The notes beneath the pieces are model-generated. The model worked only from the letters and a program-made list of their open reading frames with translations, did not search any database and was not told the origin of the DNA. From CAZPXZ01 sp965219495 (GTDB taxonomy: Bacteria; Pseudomonadota; Alphaproteobacteria; Rhodobacterales; CAZPXZ01): DNA of 64,000 nucleotides. This document shows, piece after piece, positions 26,347 to 34,429 of the stretch (its first letter is position 1; the number at the start of each line of letters is the position of its first letter). The translations under genes and the position numbers were made by a program. The DNA lies in contig OZ244777.1 in assembly GCA_965219495.1 (NCBI GenBank), positions 4,617,344 through 4,681,343 of the forward strand, read 5' to 3'.

Positions 26347-26389
26347 GTTCGGGTTGCCTGTTTCCCGGCCCGACTTCTCGTACGAGATT

Positions 26390-26596
26390 CTATTCGTCGT
26401 AATCCTCGTCTGTGTCAGGTTCAGGCGCGGATACAACCTCTCGCCCGTTGTAGGAACCGCAGTGCCTGCAAACGTGATGGGGATACCTGGGGGCGCCGCA
26501 TTCCGGACAATCCGCCAGGGTTGCAAAGGGAGCACGCTGATGAGCTCGACGCTTTCCGCGGCGCATGCGGGAAACTTTTTTTGCGGGGACTGCCAT
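26390..26596 (-). CDS. rpmF: 50S ribosomal protein L32
   Basis: The 68-residue protein begins AVPAKKVSRMRRGKRRAHQ, the L32 signature, and keeps a zinc ribbon CPECGAP...CRHCG near residues 30-47. An acidic tail (EPDTDEDYDE) follows. The start ATG at 26596 matches the family's MAVPxxK opening. It lies 43 bases upstream of plsX and links lipid synthesis to ribosome production, as in many bacteria. In relatives a DUF177 (YceD) gene often precedes it; none is seen. Confidence 0.95.
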   Translation of the reverse strand: MAVPAKKVSRMRRGKRRAHQRAPFATLADCPECGAPRYPHHVCRHCGSYNGREVVSAPEPDTDEDYDE

Positions 26597-26759
26597 GGAA
26601 CACCTATGTTCTGAGAGATACGGGTATTGAACCATATTGAGGGAATTTCACCCGGGTGCCGCAACATAGCGAGAGTGCCTTCACTACAAAAGCCCCTGCG
26701 GATGGCGGGCGGGTTTGGCGGATGCGTCCGTAAACGGGAAACGGGAGCTTGGCAAATCG

Positions 26760-26789
26760 CCCGGCATCAAGTATTTGATGCTTGCCGGG
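26760..26789. promoter_or_regulatory. Imperfect palindrome between rpmF and bamE
   Basis: CCCGGC-ATCAA pairs with TTGATG-CTT-GCCGGG, a long stem with a three-base bulge and a short loop. It lies in the divergent spacer between rpmF and bamE, where no transcript should end, so an operator or 5' leader hairpin is more likely than a terminator. Confidence 0.35.
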
Positions 26790-26823
26790 CCACGTGCAAT
26801 TTGTGAATGCGGGGAGACGCGGG

Positions 26824-27285
26824 ATGTTGGCTCACCGAAAATCCACCTATAGAACGCAAGTCCTTTCAGCCGTGCTTGCCTTTGGTGTGGTGGCGTTGGA
26901 CGCGTGCGCTCCCATCGTTCGAATTCATGGGCAGGACTGGCGCGAGTTCGACGTCGCGGACATCAAGATCGGTGAGGACAACCAAGAGACCGTTTCGGAA
27001 TTACTGGGTTCTCCTGCGGCCACGGGAATCGCCGATGATTCGGTTTGGATTTACCTGAGCAAGAGGACCGAAACCCGTATTGCCAGAAGTCCAAGGGTGC
27101 TTGACCAGCGTGTGGTAGCGATCGGATTTGACGCAACCGGGCAGGTGGATTGGGTAGCGGAATACGGTCTGGAAAACCGCCGTCTTGTTCCGCTGGTCGA
27201 ACGCGAAACGCCGACCGCCGGCCGGGAATTCAGCCTTCTGCAGCAACTGCTGGGTAATGTCGGGCGATTTGAAGCTGCGCAATAG
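26824..27285 (+). CDS. bamE: Outer membrane assembly lipoprotein BamE/SmpA
   Basis: BamE is a small lipoprotein of the Bam complex that inserts outer membrane beta-barrels. The 153-residue protein has a signal peptide with lipobox LDAC (Cys28), then the SmpA/OmlA domain: DWREFDVADIKIGEDNQETV near residue 39 (pieces IKIGED, SELLGSPA near 60) and DDSVWIYLSKR near 73. ATG at 26824 follows GGGGAG. It is divergent from rpmF, a usual alphaproteobacterial placement. Confidence 0.88.
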   Translation: MLAHRKSTYRTQVLSAVLAFGVVALDACAPIVRIHGQDWREFDVADIKIGEDNQETVSELLGSPAATGIADDSVWIYLSKRTETRIARSPRVLDQRVVAIGFDATGQVDWVAEYGLENRRLVPLVERETPTAGREFSLLQQLLGNVGRFEAAQ

Positions 27286-27683
27286 TTTGCAGGCTCGCAC
27301 ATTCGAACCGCGAACGTTCGTTCGCGTTCGGCAGTTGCGCCGGATGGGAGGGCGATGTGCATCCGGTCGTGGAGTAGACCCGATTGGTTTCGGAAGTTCC
27401 GGAAATATTTGAGCCCTTCTCAAGGTTTCGCCACGATCGCCACATTGTTCGAATGGCTGTTCCCGCGCCCGGGTGTCGAATCCGGGATCTCGCGCTTTGC
27501 GAGACAGGACCGGGCGCCGAAGTTTTCGAAGTCGGGTCCAGTGGACGCATCGATATCGTCAAGTGCGGTTGGTTTTTCGCGGGATGCCGTTTCGCATATC
27601 CCCGGGAGCACGCCGTTCCCGCAATTTCTCAGGGGCGCTGCGTCTGGCAAGCGATTCGCCGGAGCAAGTCGGATTCATGGAGT
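27286..27683. other. Gap between bamE and the MFS gene
   Basis: These 398 bases lie between two convergent genes. A plus-strand frame from TTG 27384 to 27803 (139 codons) has a coding-like third-position pattern but overlaps the MFS gene by 120 bases and resembles no family I know. I do not call it. Nothing else stands out. Confidence 0.4.
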
Positions 27684-28886
27684 TCAGATCTTCGACCAGC
27701 GGCGTTCTTTCGTCACCCAGGCAAGGCAAAAGAGCGCGACTGCCCCAATCAGGAGTGCGGGCGCCATGGCGTAAATCACCGCGATCCATCCCGAAGTGGA
27801 TAGCAGTGCGCCCGAACTGAAGGATGCGACGGCGACAAGGCCGAATACCAGAAAATCGTTCAGTCCCTGCACGCGGGCACGCTCTCCAGCGGAGTGGTTG
27901 GAGGCGAGCAGGCTCGTCGCGCCGATAAAACTGCAATTCCAGCCAAGTCCCAGCAGAATGAGTGTGACGTAAAATGCGATGAGTTCCGTTCCCGTAGCCG
28001 CCACGAAACCGGCCGACGCAAGAAGCGTAATGCCGGCGCCCATGACGCGAATATGGCCAAAGCGGACGATCAAGTGTCCCATGAAAAAGCTGGGCAGATA
28101 CATGGAGAAAATGTGCCAGCGCACGACGTCCGCCGCCTGATCAGGACTGCAGCCAACCATTACCATGGCCAGCGGAGTCGACGTCATCAGCAGGTTCATC
28201 ACGGCGTAGGAGACCATTGCGCAAAGCATGGCCACGATTACGGGAAGTCTCCGCAGCACTTGGGAGAGAGGCTGGCCGGAAGTCAATTGCGCCCGACTCG
28301 GCGGTGGAAGGTCCAGGAACAACACAGGCAGAGAACCTGCGATGTTGATTGCGATGAAAGTCAGGTAGGTGCCCGCATACGGAACGGGATTCATCAGATC
28401 CCGGGTTTGCTGCACCACCTCGGCTGTCAGGAATGCGGCAGCCAGGCCGCCCGCGAGCACCCAGGATATCGCCTTGGGCCGAAACGTTTCGGAACCGATG
28501 TCGGCCGCGGCAAAGCGAAAATACCCGTTTGTCGCCTGGTAGACGCCGATAAACACGGAACCCAATAGCAGAAGAGGGAAGGAACCGGAAACGAGCGCGT
28601 GCGCTGAAACGCTCCCTCCAATCGCGCCGGCGGAGGCCCCCACCAGAAATCCGGGCCGCCGGCCCACCCGGCCCATCAGGAGAGAAATCGGGGCGGTCAC
28701 TGCCATGGTTGTCATCACCATGATCGAGATGGGCAAGGTGGCGTAACGCGGATCCTCAGCGAGCAGGGCTCCGGCAAGTCCGCCGAGAATAATGTGAATT
28801 CCTAATTGGGAGCCGAGAATTCCGTGAGCGGTGGCGAGAAGCAGGGCATTCCGGCGGGCGCGACGGTCTGCTGCGCTCAAAGTCAT
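27684..28886 (-). CDS. Major facilitator superfamily transporter
   Basis: This 400-residue protein has 11-12 hydrophobic segments and the MFS motif A between segments 2 and 3 (LLMGRVGRRPGF near residue 69). The loop GERARVQGLNDF near 336 is a second-half equivalent seen in DHA-like exporters. Substrate cannot be predicted; many such proteins export drugs or metabolites. Its ATG overlaps the nusB stop (ATGA), so it is probably the last gene of the riboflavin/nusB run. Confidence 0.85.
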   Translation of the reverse strand: MTLSAADRRARRNALLLATAHGILGSQLGIHIILGGLAGALLAEDPRYATLPISIMVMTTMAVTAPISLLMGRVGRRPGFLVGASAGAIGGSVSAHALVSGSFPLLLLGSVFIGVYQATNGYFRFAAADIGSETFRPKAISWVLAGGLAAAFLTAEVVQQTRDLMNPVPYAGTYLTFIAINIAGSLPVLFLDLPPPSRAQLTSGQPLSQVLRRLPVIVAMLCAMVSYAVMNLLMTSTPLAMVMVGCSPDQAADVVRWHIFSMYLPSFFMGHLIVRFGHIRVMGAGITLLASAGFVAATGTELIAFYVTLILLGLGWNCSFIGATSLLASNHSAGERARVQGLNDFLVFGLVAVASFSSGALLSTSGWIAVIYAMAPALLIGAVALFCLAWVTKERRWSKI

Positions 28887-29368
28887 GATTCGGATTCCAT
28901 GGCCGGGCGCAGTTCCGAAGCGATTCCCTCGAGAACTCCGTTGGCGAAGGCAATCTCACGTTCCGGGGCGCCAAAGGCAGCCGCAACATTTACGAATTCG
29001 CTCAGAATTACTTTCCTGGGCGTGCCGGGGGCAACGAGAAGTTCTGCCCCGGCTGCGCGAAAGACGGCAAGGAGCACCGGATCGAGACGGTCTCGCGGCC
29101 AGTCTTCATGGAGGCGCGAATTAATCGCTGTCTCAATTTCAACTTCGAGATCCTTGGCGCCGCGGACGATTCTCCGAAAGAGCTTCGGGTCCGCAGCACC
29201 CGGGCATTCGTCCGGCTCGGTAGCCCCGATCTCGCCGAACTCTCCGGCGAGGCGGTGATCCAGGTATTCCGTGAGGATGGAATCACAGTCTGCGCCGGTA
29301 ACATCCATTTGATAGAGCGCCTGTACCGCTGAAATTCGCGCTGCGGAACGACGCGAACGCACATTCAT
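28883..29368 (-). CDS. nusB: Transcription antitermination protein NusB
   Basis: NusB binds boxA RNA with S10 and prevents early termination in rRNA operons. The 161-residue protein has RSAARISAVQALYQMDVTG near residue 5, RLDPVLLAVFRAAGAELL near 95 and ILSEFVNVAAAFG near 123, all family landmarks. ATG at 29368 overlaps the ribH stop; the open frame continues 14 codons upstream without family resemblance. It follows ribH as in most alphaproteobacteria. Confidence 0.93.
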   Translation of the reverse strand: MNVRSRRSAARISAVQALYQMDVTGADCDSILTEYLDHRLAGEFGEIGATEPDECPGAADPKLFRRIVRGAKDLEVEIETAINSRLHEDWPRDRLDPVLLAVFRAAGAELLVAPGTPRKVILSEFVNVAAAFGAPEREIAFANGVLEGIASELRPAMESES

Positions 29369-29799
29369 TCGATTTTGTGTCGGCGCGCCATGTCGATCAA
29401 TGAAAGGCACGCGACAGCCGCTTCGCCCCCCTTGTCCCGGCGCTTGGGATCTGCCCGTTCCATGGCTTGTTCGCGATTTTCAACCGCCAGTATGCCGTTT
29501 CCGACCGGAAGCCGGTCCATCATTCCGGCCATCATCAGTCCACGCGCGCTCTCCCTCGCGACAATTTCAAAGTGGCTGGTTTGACCACGTATCACGCATC
29601 CGAGCGCGATGTATCCATCGTATTTGCCAGAAGAGTGTTCGATGCGGATGGCCACCGGAATTTCGAGCGCTCCGGCAACCTCGACAAAGTCTGCCACGAT
29701 ATGACGCCGATTCAGCTGCCTCAGCGCTCCCGTCACCAGCAGGTCCACGATGTCCTTGTAGTAGGGCGCGGTAACCAGCAACACCCGTGTTCTATTCAC
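29365..29799 (-). CDS. ribH: 6,7-dimethyl-8-ribityllumazine synthase
   Basis: RibH condenses the pyrimidine and dihydroxybutanone phosphate precursors of riboflavin. The 144-residue protein has VEVAGALEIPVA near residue 38 and ALGCVIRGQTSHFE near 67, with the catalytic histidine; the common GET is here GQT. GTG at 29799 is preferred as start: GGAGGG precedes it by 6 bases. The ATG at 29835 would lengthen the overlap with ribBA from 8 to 44 bases. Confidence 0.92.
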   Translation of the reverse strand: MNRTRVLLVTAPYYKDIVDLLVTGALRQLNRRHIVADFVEVAGALEIPVAIRIEHSSGKYDGYIALGCVIRGQTSHFEIVARESARGLMMAGMMDRLPVGNGILAVENREQAMERADPKRRDKGGEAAVACLSLIDMARRHKIE

Positions 29800-30922
29800 T
29801 TCGGCCCTCCGATCCGAATGACTGGACACCGGCAATGGTTAGCCCGTATCCGTGAATGCCCGCGATGCGCGGGGGCGGGGAGTTTGTCAGCAAGGTCATT
29901 TCCCGAATTCCGAGTTCCTTCAATATTCCTGCTCCGACGCCATACTGGCGAAGCGTCTGGGGCTGGTCGAATTTCGTCCGGGATCGGCCAAGGCGATCGG
30001 AAATCTCGCTGGGATTGCCGTCTCGAACCAACACGATCGCGCCCTGGCCTTCCCGTTCGATGCAGGAAACACAATGCGGCAAGCGATGCGCGAGTGACGG
30101 CTCCAGCCCCAGGACATCGTCGATGACGCTGATCGCCTGCACGCGGACCAGGACCGGAGCGGGAGAATCGTCGCCGCCGAAGCGCAGCGCCAGGTGTTCG
30201 CTGCCATCGATCCGGTCGCGGAATACTCGCAGCGCCCAGGTCCGTCCCGCGGGCGAACGGTAAGGGACCCGCGATACTTCATCCACGATGGTCTCATGGC
30301 GCAGGCGATAAGCGATGAGATCCGCGATGGTTCCGATCTTCAGCCGGTGGTGCTTTGCGAAGACCGCCAAATCCGGGAGCCGGGCCATGCTGCCGTCTTC
30401 GTTCATGATTTCGCAAATCACGCCGGATGGGTTCAGTCCCGATAGCCGAGATATATCTACGGCCGCTTCGGTATGGCCCGCTCTCGATAACACGCCGCCG
30501 GTGCGGGCGCGCAATGGAAAGACATGGCCCGGCGAGGTGATGTCATCCGCCGTACTCTCCGGATCGACGGCAACCGCGACCGTCCGAGCGCGATCATGAA
30601 CGGATATGCCAGTGGTTACGCCTTCGCGCGCCTCGATAGAATCGGTGAAGGCGGTATCGATGCGGCTCCGATTCTTGGGAGAAAGCGTTTTGAGTCCAAG
30701 GGCTTCGAGCCGCTCCGGGGTGAGCGCGAGGCAGATCAGCCCGCGCCCGTGGGTCGCCATGAAATTGATCGCTTCCGGCGTAGCCATCTGGCCGGGCACC
30801 ACAAGGTCGCCTTCGTTCTCGCGCTCTTCGTGGTCGACCAGCACGAAGATGCGCCCGTTACGGGCATCGGAGATGATTTCTTCGATCGGGGAGACGACCT
30901 GGGTCTGCTCGGAATCAGGCAT
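29792..30922 (-). CDS. ribB: RibB (3,4-dihydroxy-2-butanone 4-phosphate synthase) fused to a degenerate GTP cyclohydrolase II domain
   Basis: The first 205 residues are RibB: DHEERENEGDLVVPG near 30 with the metal-binding acids, THGRGLIC near 58, and GGVLSRAGHTEAAVD near 141. The C-terminal half has the RibA fold at its end (LRQYGVGAGILKELG near 323, GYGLTIAG near 360) but lacks the three zinc cysteines normally found as ECLTGD...RCDCG. So only RibB activity is expected, with RibA encoded elsewhere. Such fusions with a dead cyclohydrolase half are known from alphaproteobacteria. It overlaps ribE and ribH by 8 bases each. Confidence 0.92.
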   Translation of the reverse strand: MPDSEQTQVVSPIEEIISDARNGRIFVLVDHEERENEGDLVVPGQMATPEAINFMATHGRGLICLALTPERLEALGLKTLSPKNRSRIDTAFTDSIEAREGVTTGISVHDRARTVAVAVDPESTADDITSPGHVFPLRARTGGVLSRAGHTEAAVDISRLSGLNPSGVICEIMNEDGSMARLPDLAVFAKHHRLKIGTIADLIAYRLRHETIVDEVSRVPYRSPAGRTWALRVFRDRIDGSEHLALRFGGDDSPAPVLVRVQAISVIDDVLGLEPSLAHRLPHCVSCIEREGQGAIVLVRDGNPSEISDRLGRSRTKFDQPQTLRQYGVGAGILKELGIREMTLLTNSPPPRIAGIHGYGLTIAGVQSFGSEGRSE

Positions 30923-31520
30923 CGGTTACCTCCCGGATCCGTTTGACGTACCGCGCGAGGATGTCGACTTCGAGATTCGCCCTTCGTCCGGGCGCGAGAT
31001 CGCAGATCGTAGTGAATTCGCGCGTATGCGGAATGACGCTGACGTCAAAATTGCGCGCGTGAACGGCAGCGACGGTCAGCGAAATCCCGTCCACGGCAAC
31101 CGAGCCTTTCTCCGCCACGAGTGCGGTGGCTTGTTCGGGCGCGCGGAACGTGAATCGTTCGGATTCTCCCTGTTGCTCCCTGGCCAGGAGTTCGCAGGTT
31201 CCGTCGACGTGCCCGGTGACAACGTGTCCCCCGAGTTCGTCGCCCACGCGCAGCGGTCGTTCGAGGTTGATTCGAGCCCCGACTCGCCATTCCCCTGCAA
31301 CGGTCCTTGCCAGGGTTTCGGGGGAAAGGTCCGCTTCGAACCATTTCGGAGGATCCGCCGTATCGAGGGCGACGCTCGTGAGGCAGATTCCGGAACAGGA
31401 AATGGATGCCCCGACCGCCTGCGGGATGGCGTTCTCGGGGCAATCGACGCGAATCCGCCGCACTGGCCCATTGCCGACCGCAGACACGGTTCCGATATGC
31501 GTTACTATGCCGGTGAACAT
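30915..31520 (-). CDS. ribE: Riboflavin synthase alpha chain
   Basis: The enzyme dismutates two lumazine molecules to riboflavin. The 201-residue protein is an internal duplication: MFTGIVTHIGTV begins barrel one, GHVVTGHVDGT near 97 begins barrel two, with SISCSGICLTSV near 39 and SVAVDGISLTV near 140 as the matching second strands. It heads the run ribE-ribBA-ribH-nusB-MFS. Upstream is a divergent aquaporin gene rather than ribD. Confidence 0.95.
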   Translation of the reverse strand: MFTGIVTHIGTVSAVGNGPVRRIRVDCPENAIPQAVGASISCSGICLTSVALDTADPPKWFEADLSPETLARTVAGEWRVGARINLERPLRVGDELGGHVVTGHVDGTCELLAREQQGESERFTFRAPEQATALVAEKGSVAVDGISLTVAAVHARNFDVSVIPHTREFTTICDLAPGRRANLEVDILARYVKRIREVTDA

Positions 31521-31679
31521 GGTGGTCTCCCGGATGCGGCGTGCGCCGTCCAGTTTGCCGGACTTGCGCGGGTTGCCCGTAGCATAGAGCCTCCAGAAAG
31601 CCGAGTCGTGGGCCGCGCCCGGTCGAGCCGAAGCCGGCTGAAGCGGACTTCCGGATAACGAAGGAAAAGGGGATTCGTA

Positions 31680-32372
31680 ATGCAGTACAGTTGCACTAGG
31701 CGCCTCGTGGCGGAAGCGATCGGAACGGGATTCTTGCTCGCGGCAATTGTCGGTTCCGGCATCATGGGGTCACGCATTTCGGATGGCAATCAGGCGCTCG
31801 TGTTGTTGCCTCACGCGATTGCCACGGGCGGCGCGCTATTTGTGATGATTCGGGCTCTCGGCCCGATTTCCGGCGGGCACTTCAACCCCGCGGTCACGCT
31901 GGCGTTCCTGATCCGCAAGGAAGTCAGACCGACGGAAGCGGGACTATATGTGATTGCGCAAATACTCGGTGGAGCGATCGCTGTGCTGCTGACGCATGCG
32001 ACCTTCTCCGAGCCGATCATGCAAGTCTCAAGCACGGACAGAGCGGGATTTCCATTGTTGCTGGATGAATTCCTGGCGACCGCCGGACTGGTCGGAATCA
32101 TCCTGGCCACCGCGCGGCGGGGCCCGGACATCGTGGCCGCCGCGGTGGGCGTCTATATCACCCTTGCGATCTGGGCCACGGCTTCCACCTGCTTCGCGAA
32201 CCCCGCCGTAACCATCGGGCGCCTCCTGACCGATTCAGTCACCGGCATTGCTCCGTCGAGCGTTCCCGGGTTTGTCATCGCGCAATTGATTGCGGGCGCC
32301 GTGGCGGCGGCGGGAATGGGCTGGCTGCTTACCCAGCGTGATTCCGGCGGCCAGGATCCTGCCACGCGCTAA
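31680..32372 (+). CDS. MIP family aquaporin / aquaglyceroporin
   Basis: The 230-residue channel has six membrane segments and two NPA half-helices: GHFNPAVTL near residue 62 and FANPAVTIGRLL near 167. An RLVAEAIGTGFLL first helix is typical. The TDS after the second NPA region and the short loops match the AqpS-like group often found with arsenic genes, but no ars gene is near. It has its own direction, standing between ribE and fhs, both minus strand. Confidence 0.9.
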   Translation: MQYSCTRRLVAEAIGTGFLLAAIVGSGIMGSRISDGNQALVLLPHAIATGGALFVMIRALGPISGGHFNPAVTLAFLIRKEVRPTEAGLYVIAQILGGAIAVLLTHATFSEPIMQVSSTDRAGFPLLLDEFLATAGLVGIILATARRGPDIVAAAVGVYITLAIWATASTCFANPAVTIGRLLTDSVTGIAPSSVPGFVIAQLIAGAVAAAGMGWLLTQRDSGGQDPATR

Positions 32373-32421
32373 CCTCGCGAAGGATACCGGAAGAACTCTG
32401 TAGGTTCCCAGCGGGCATTTT

Positions 32422-34089
32422 CTAGAAGAGGCCGTCAATCTGGCCGTTTTCGCCGATTCGAATCGCTTCGGCGGCGGGAACGCGGGGCAGTCCGGGCATG
32501 GTCATGATCTGGCCGGCGACCGCAACCACAAATCCGGCGCCGGCGCTGAGGCGTACTTCGCGAATCGGAGTGATATGTCCGCTCGGCGCCCCGAGCCAGT
32601 CGGGTTCCGTGGTGAAAGAGTACTGCGTCTTGGCGATGCAGACGGGCAGGTTTCCGTGACCCGCCGCCTCCCATTCAGACAACTGGTTCGCGACTCGGGT
32701 ATCCGCAGCGATATCGTCCGCACGGTAGATCCGTTTCGCAATCGTCCGGATCTTTTCCAGCAGCGGCATTTCCGCCGGATACAGCGGCTTGAAGTTTGCC
32801 ATCCCGCTGTCGGCGATCTCCGCCACCCTCGCTGCCAGCGGTTCAATCCCGGCGCCCCCCTCCGCCCAGTGCCGGCAGAGAAACGCTTCAGCGCCTTGAT
32901 CCTCGGCATAGCCGCGAACTGCCTCGATTTCAGAATCGGAATCGGTGGCAAAGTGATTGATCGCCACTACTGTCGGCACTCCGAACAACGCGAGGTTTTC
33001 CAGGTGGCGGCCGAGATTCGCGCATCCTGCGCGGACCGCTTCTACGTTCTCTTCGGAAAGCGCGGCCTTTGGCACGCCGCCGTTCATCTTGAGCGCGCGA
33101 ATGGTGGCCACGAGAATGACCGCATCGGGTGACAGCCCGGAAATCCGGCACTTTATGTCGAAGAATTTCTCAGCGCCGAGATCGGCGCCAAATCCTGCTT
33201 CGGTAACTACGTAATCCGCGAGTCGCAGCGCCGTGCGGGTGGCGATTACCGAGTTGCAACCATGTGCGATATTGGCGAACGGGCCGCCATGGACGAACGC
33301 CGGATTGCCTTCAAGCGTTTGCACGAGGTTGGGTTGAACGGCTTGGGCGAGGAGTACGGCCATCGCGCCGCCCGCGCCGATATCCTGGCAGGTGATGGGC
33401 GAACGGTCTCGCCGGTAGGCAACGACGATTCGCCCGAGCCGTTCGCGCAGGTCATCGATGCCGGAGGCAAGACAGAGAATTGCCATGACCTCCGATGCCA
33501 CCGTGATGTCGAACCCGGTTTCCCTGGGGAACCCGTTTCCCACGCCGCCGAGCGCGACCGCGATTTGTCGGAGGGCACGGTCGTTCATATCGACAACCCG
33601 CCTCCAGGCGACGCGGCGCTGGTCGATCTCCAGCTTGTTGCCCCAGTACACATGATTGTCGATCATCGCGGCCAACAGGTTGTGGGCCGACGTGATGGCG
33701 TGAAAATCGCCGGTGAAGTGGAGGTTGATATCTTCCATCGGCACAACTTGCGCGTATCCGCCGCCGGCCGCTCCTCCCTTCAGGCCGAAGCAGGGGCCAA
33801 GGGAAGGTTCCCGCACGCAAACCGCTGCCCGCTTGCCGAGCCGGCAGAGTCCGTCCACGAGTCCGACCGTGGTTGTCGTTTTGCCTTCGCCCGCCGGGGT
33901 CGGGTTGATGGCGGTTACCAGGATGAGCCTGCCACTGGCCATGTTCCCGAGGCCGTCCAGAAATCCGCTGGCAACCTTGGCCTTGTCGTGGCCGAACGGC
34001 AGCAGGCTCTCTTCGGGAATTCCCAGTTTGGAGCCAATGTCGACGATCGGCAGCATTTTGGCTGCGCGCGCAATTTCTATATCGGTCAT
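32422..34089 (-). CDS. fhs: Formate-tetrahydrofolate ligase
   Basis: Fhs makes 10-formyl-THF from formate, ATP and THF. The 555-residue length is standard. Landmarks: TPAGEGKTTTTVGL near residue 65 (ATP loop), EPSLGPCFGLKGGAAGGGYAQV near 95 (given in pieces: EPSLGP, KGGAAGGG), FTGDFHAI near 126 and GGPFANIAHGCNS near 300. ATG at 34089 lies at the family start. In this region it stands between ribD and ribE together with an aquaporin gene. With glyA nearby it points to active one-carbon metabolism. Confidence 0.95.
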   Translation of the reverse strand: MTDIEIARAAKMLPIVDIGSKLGIPEESLLPFGHDKAKVASGFLDGLGNMASGRLILVTAINPTPAGEGKTTTTVGLVDGLCRLGKRAAVCVREPSLGPCFGLKGGAAGGGYAQVVPMEDINLHFTGDFHAITSAHNLLAAMIDNHVYWGNKLEIDQRRVAWRRVVDMNDRALRQIAVALGGVGNGFPRETGFDITVASEVMAILCLASGIDDLRERLGRIVVAYRRDRSPITCQDIGAGGAMAVLLAQAVQPNLVQTLEGNPAFVHGGPFANIAHGCNSVIATRTALRLADYVVTEAGFGADLGAEKFFDIKCRISGLSPDAVILVATIRALKMNGGVPKAALSEENVEAVRAGCANLGRHLENLALFGVPTVVAINHFATDSDSEIEAVRGYAEDQGAEAFLCRHWAEGGAGIEPLAARVAEIADSGMANFKPLYPAEMPLLEKIRTIAKRIYRADDIAADTRVANQLSEWEAAGHGNLPVCIAKTQYSFTTEPDWLGAPSGHITPIREVRLSAGAGFVVAVAGQIMTMPGLPRVPAAEAIRIGENGQIDGLF

Positions 34090-34429
34090 GCTTGTTCCGA
34101 CTCCCGTGAAGACCATCCCAATATACTTTTCATTGCCGGGGAGGCAGCCTGCGGTGGCGGGCGGCGTCCACGCTCGGCGGTCAAGACGCGCCAGGCTGCG
34201 TGGCAATTTGGAAAGTCGCCACATGTGGCGCTGAGCGCGGGCGGGCGCCAAATCTGGTTCATTCGTCTGCCGCCGGATCTACGATTTCAGGAGTTGGACC
34301 GCGAAGCACGCTGCATGGGCCGTGTTTCAAGGATCGAGGACTGTGGTGCCGGAAACCCAATCCCGTCGACGCCGTTTCCGTTGCGGCCGCGATTTCGGCT
34401 GCGCGAATCACTCTGCGTGTTTCGCGCTT
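34090..34429. other. Spacer between ribD and fhs
   Basis: These 340 bases separate two genes of the same strand and must hold the fhs promoter. I see no good gene, repeat or known riboswitch. A plus-strand frame through here is a continuation of the antisense frame over fhs. Confidence 0.45.

Noticed and set aside
25249..26640. 463-codon plus-strand frame opposite plsX/rpmF
   Set aside because: It is the antisense shadow of plsX; its translation resembles no family, whereas the minus strand has complete PlsX motifs.
27384..27803. Plus-strand frame between bamE and the MFS gene, considered as a missing DUF177 gene
   Set aside because: It lacks DUF177 features, has a TTG start without a ribosome site and overlaps the MFS gene by 120 bases.
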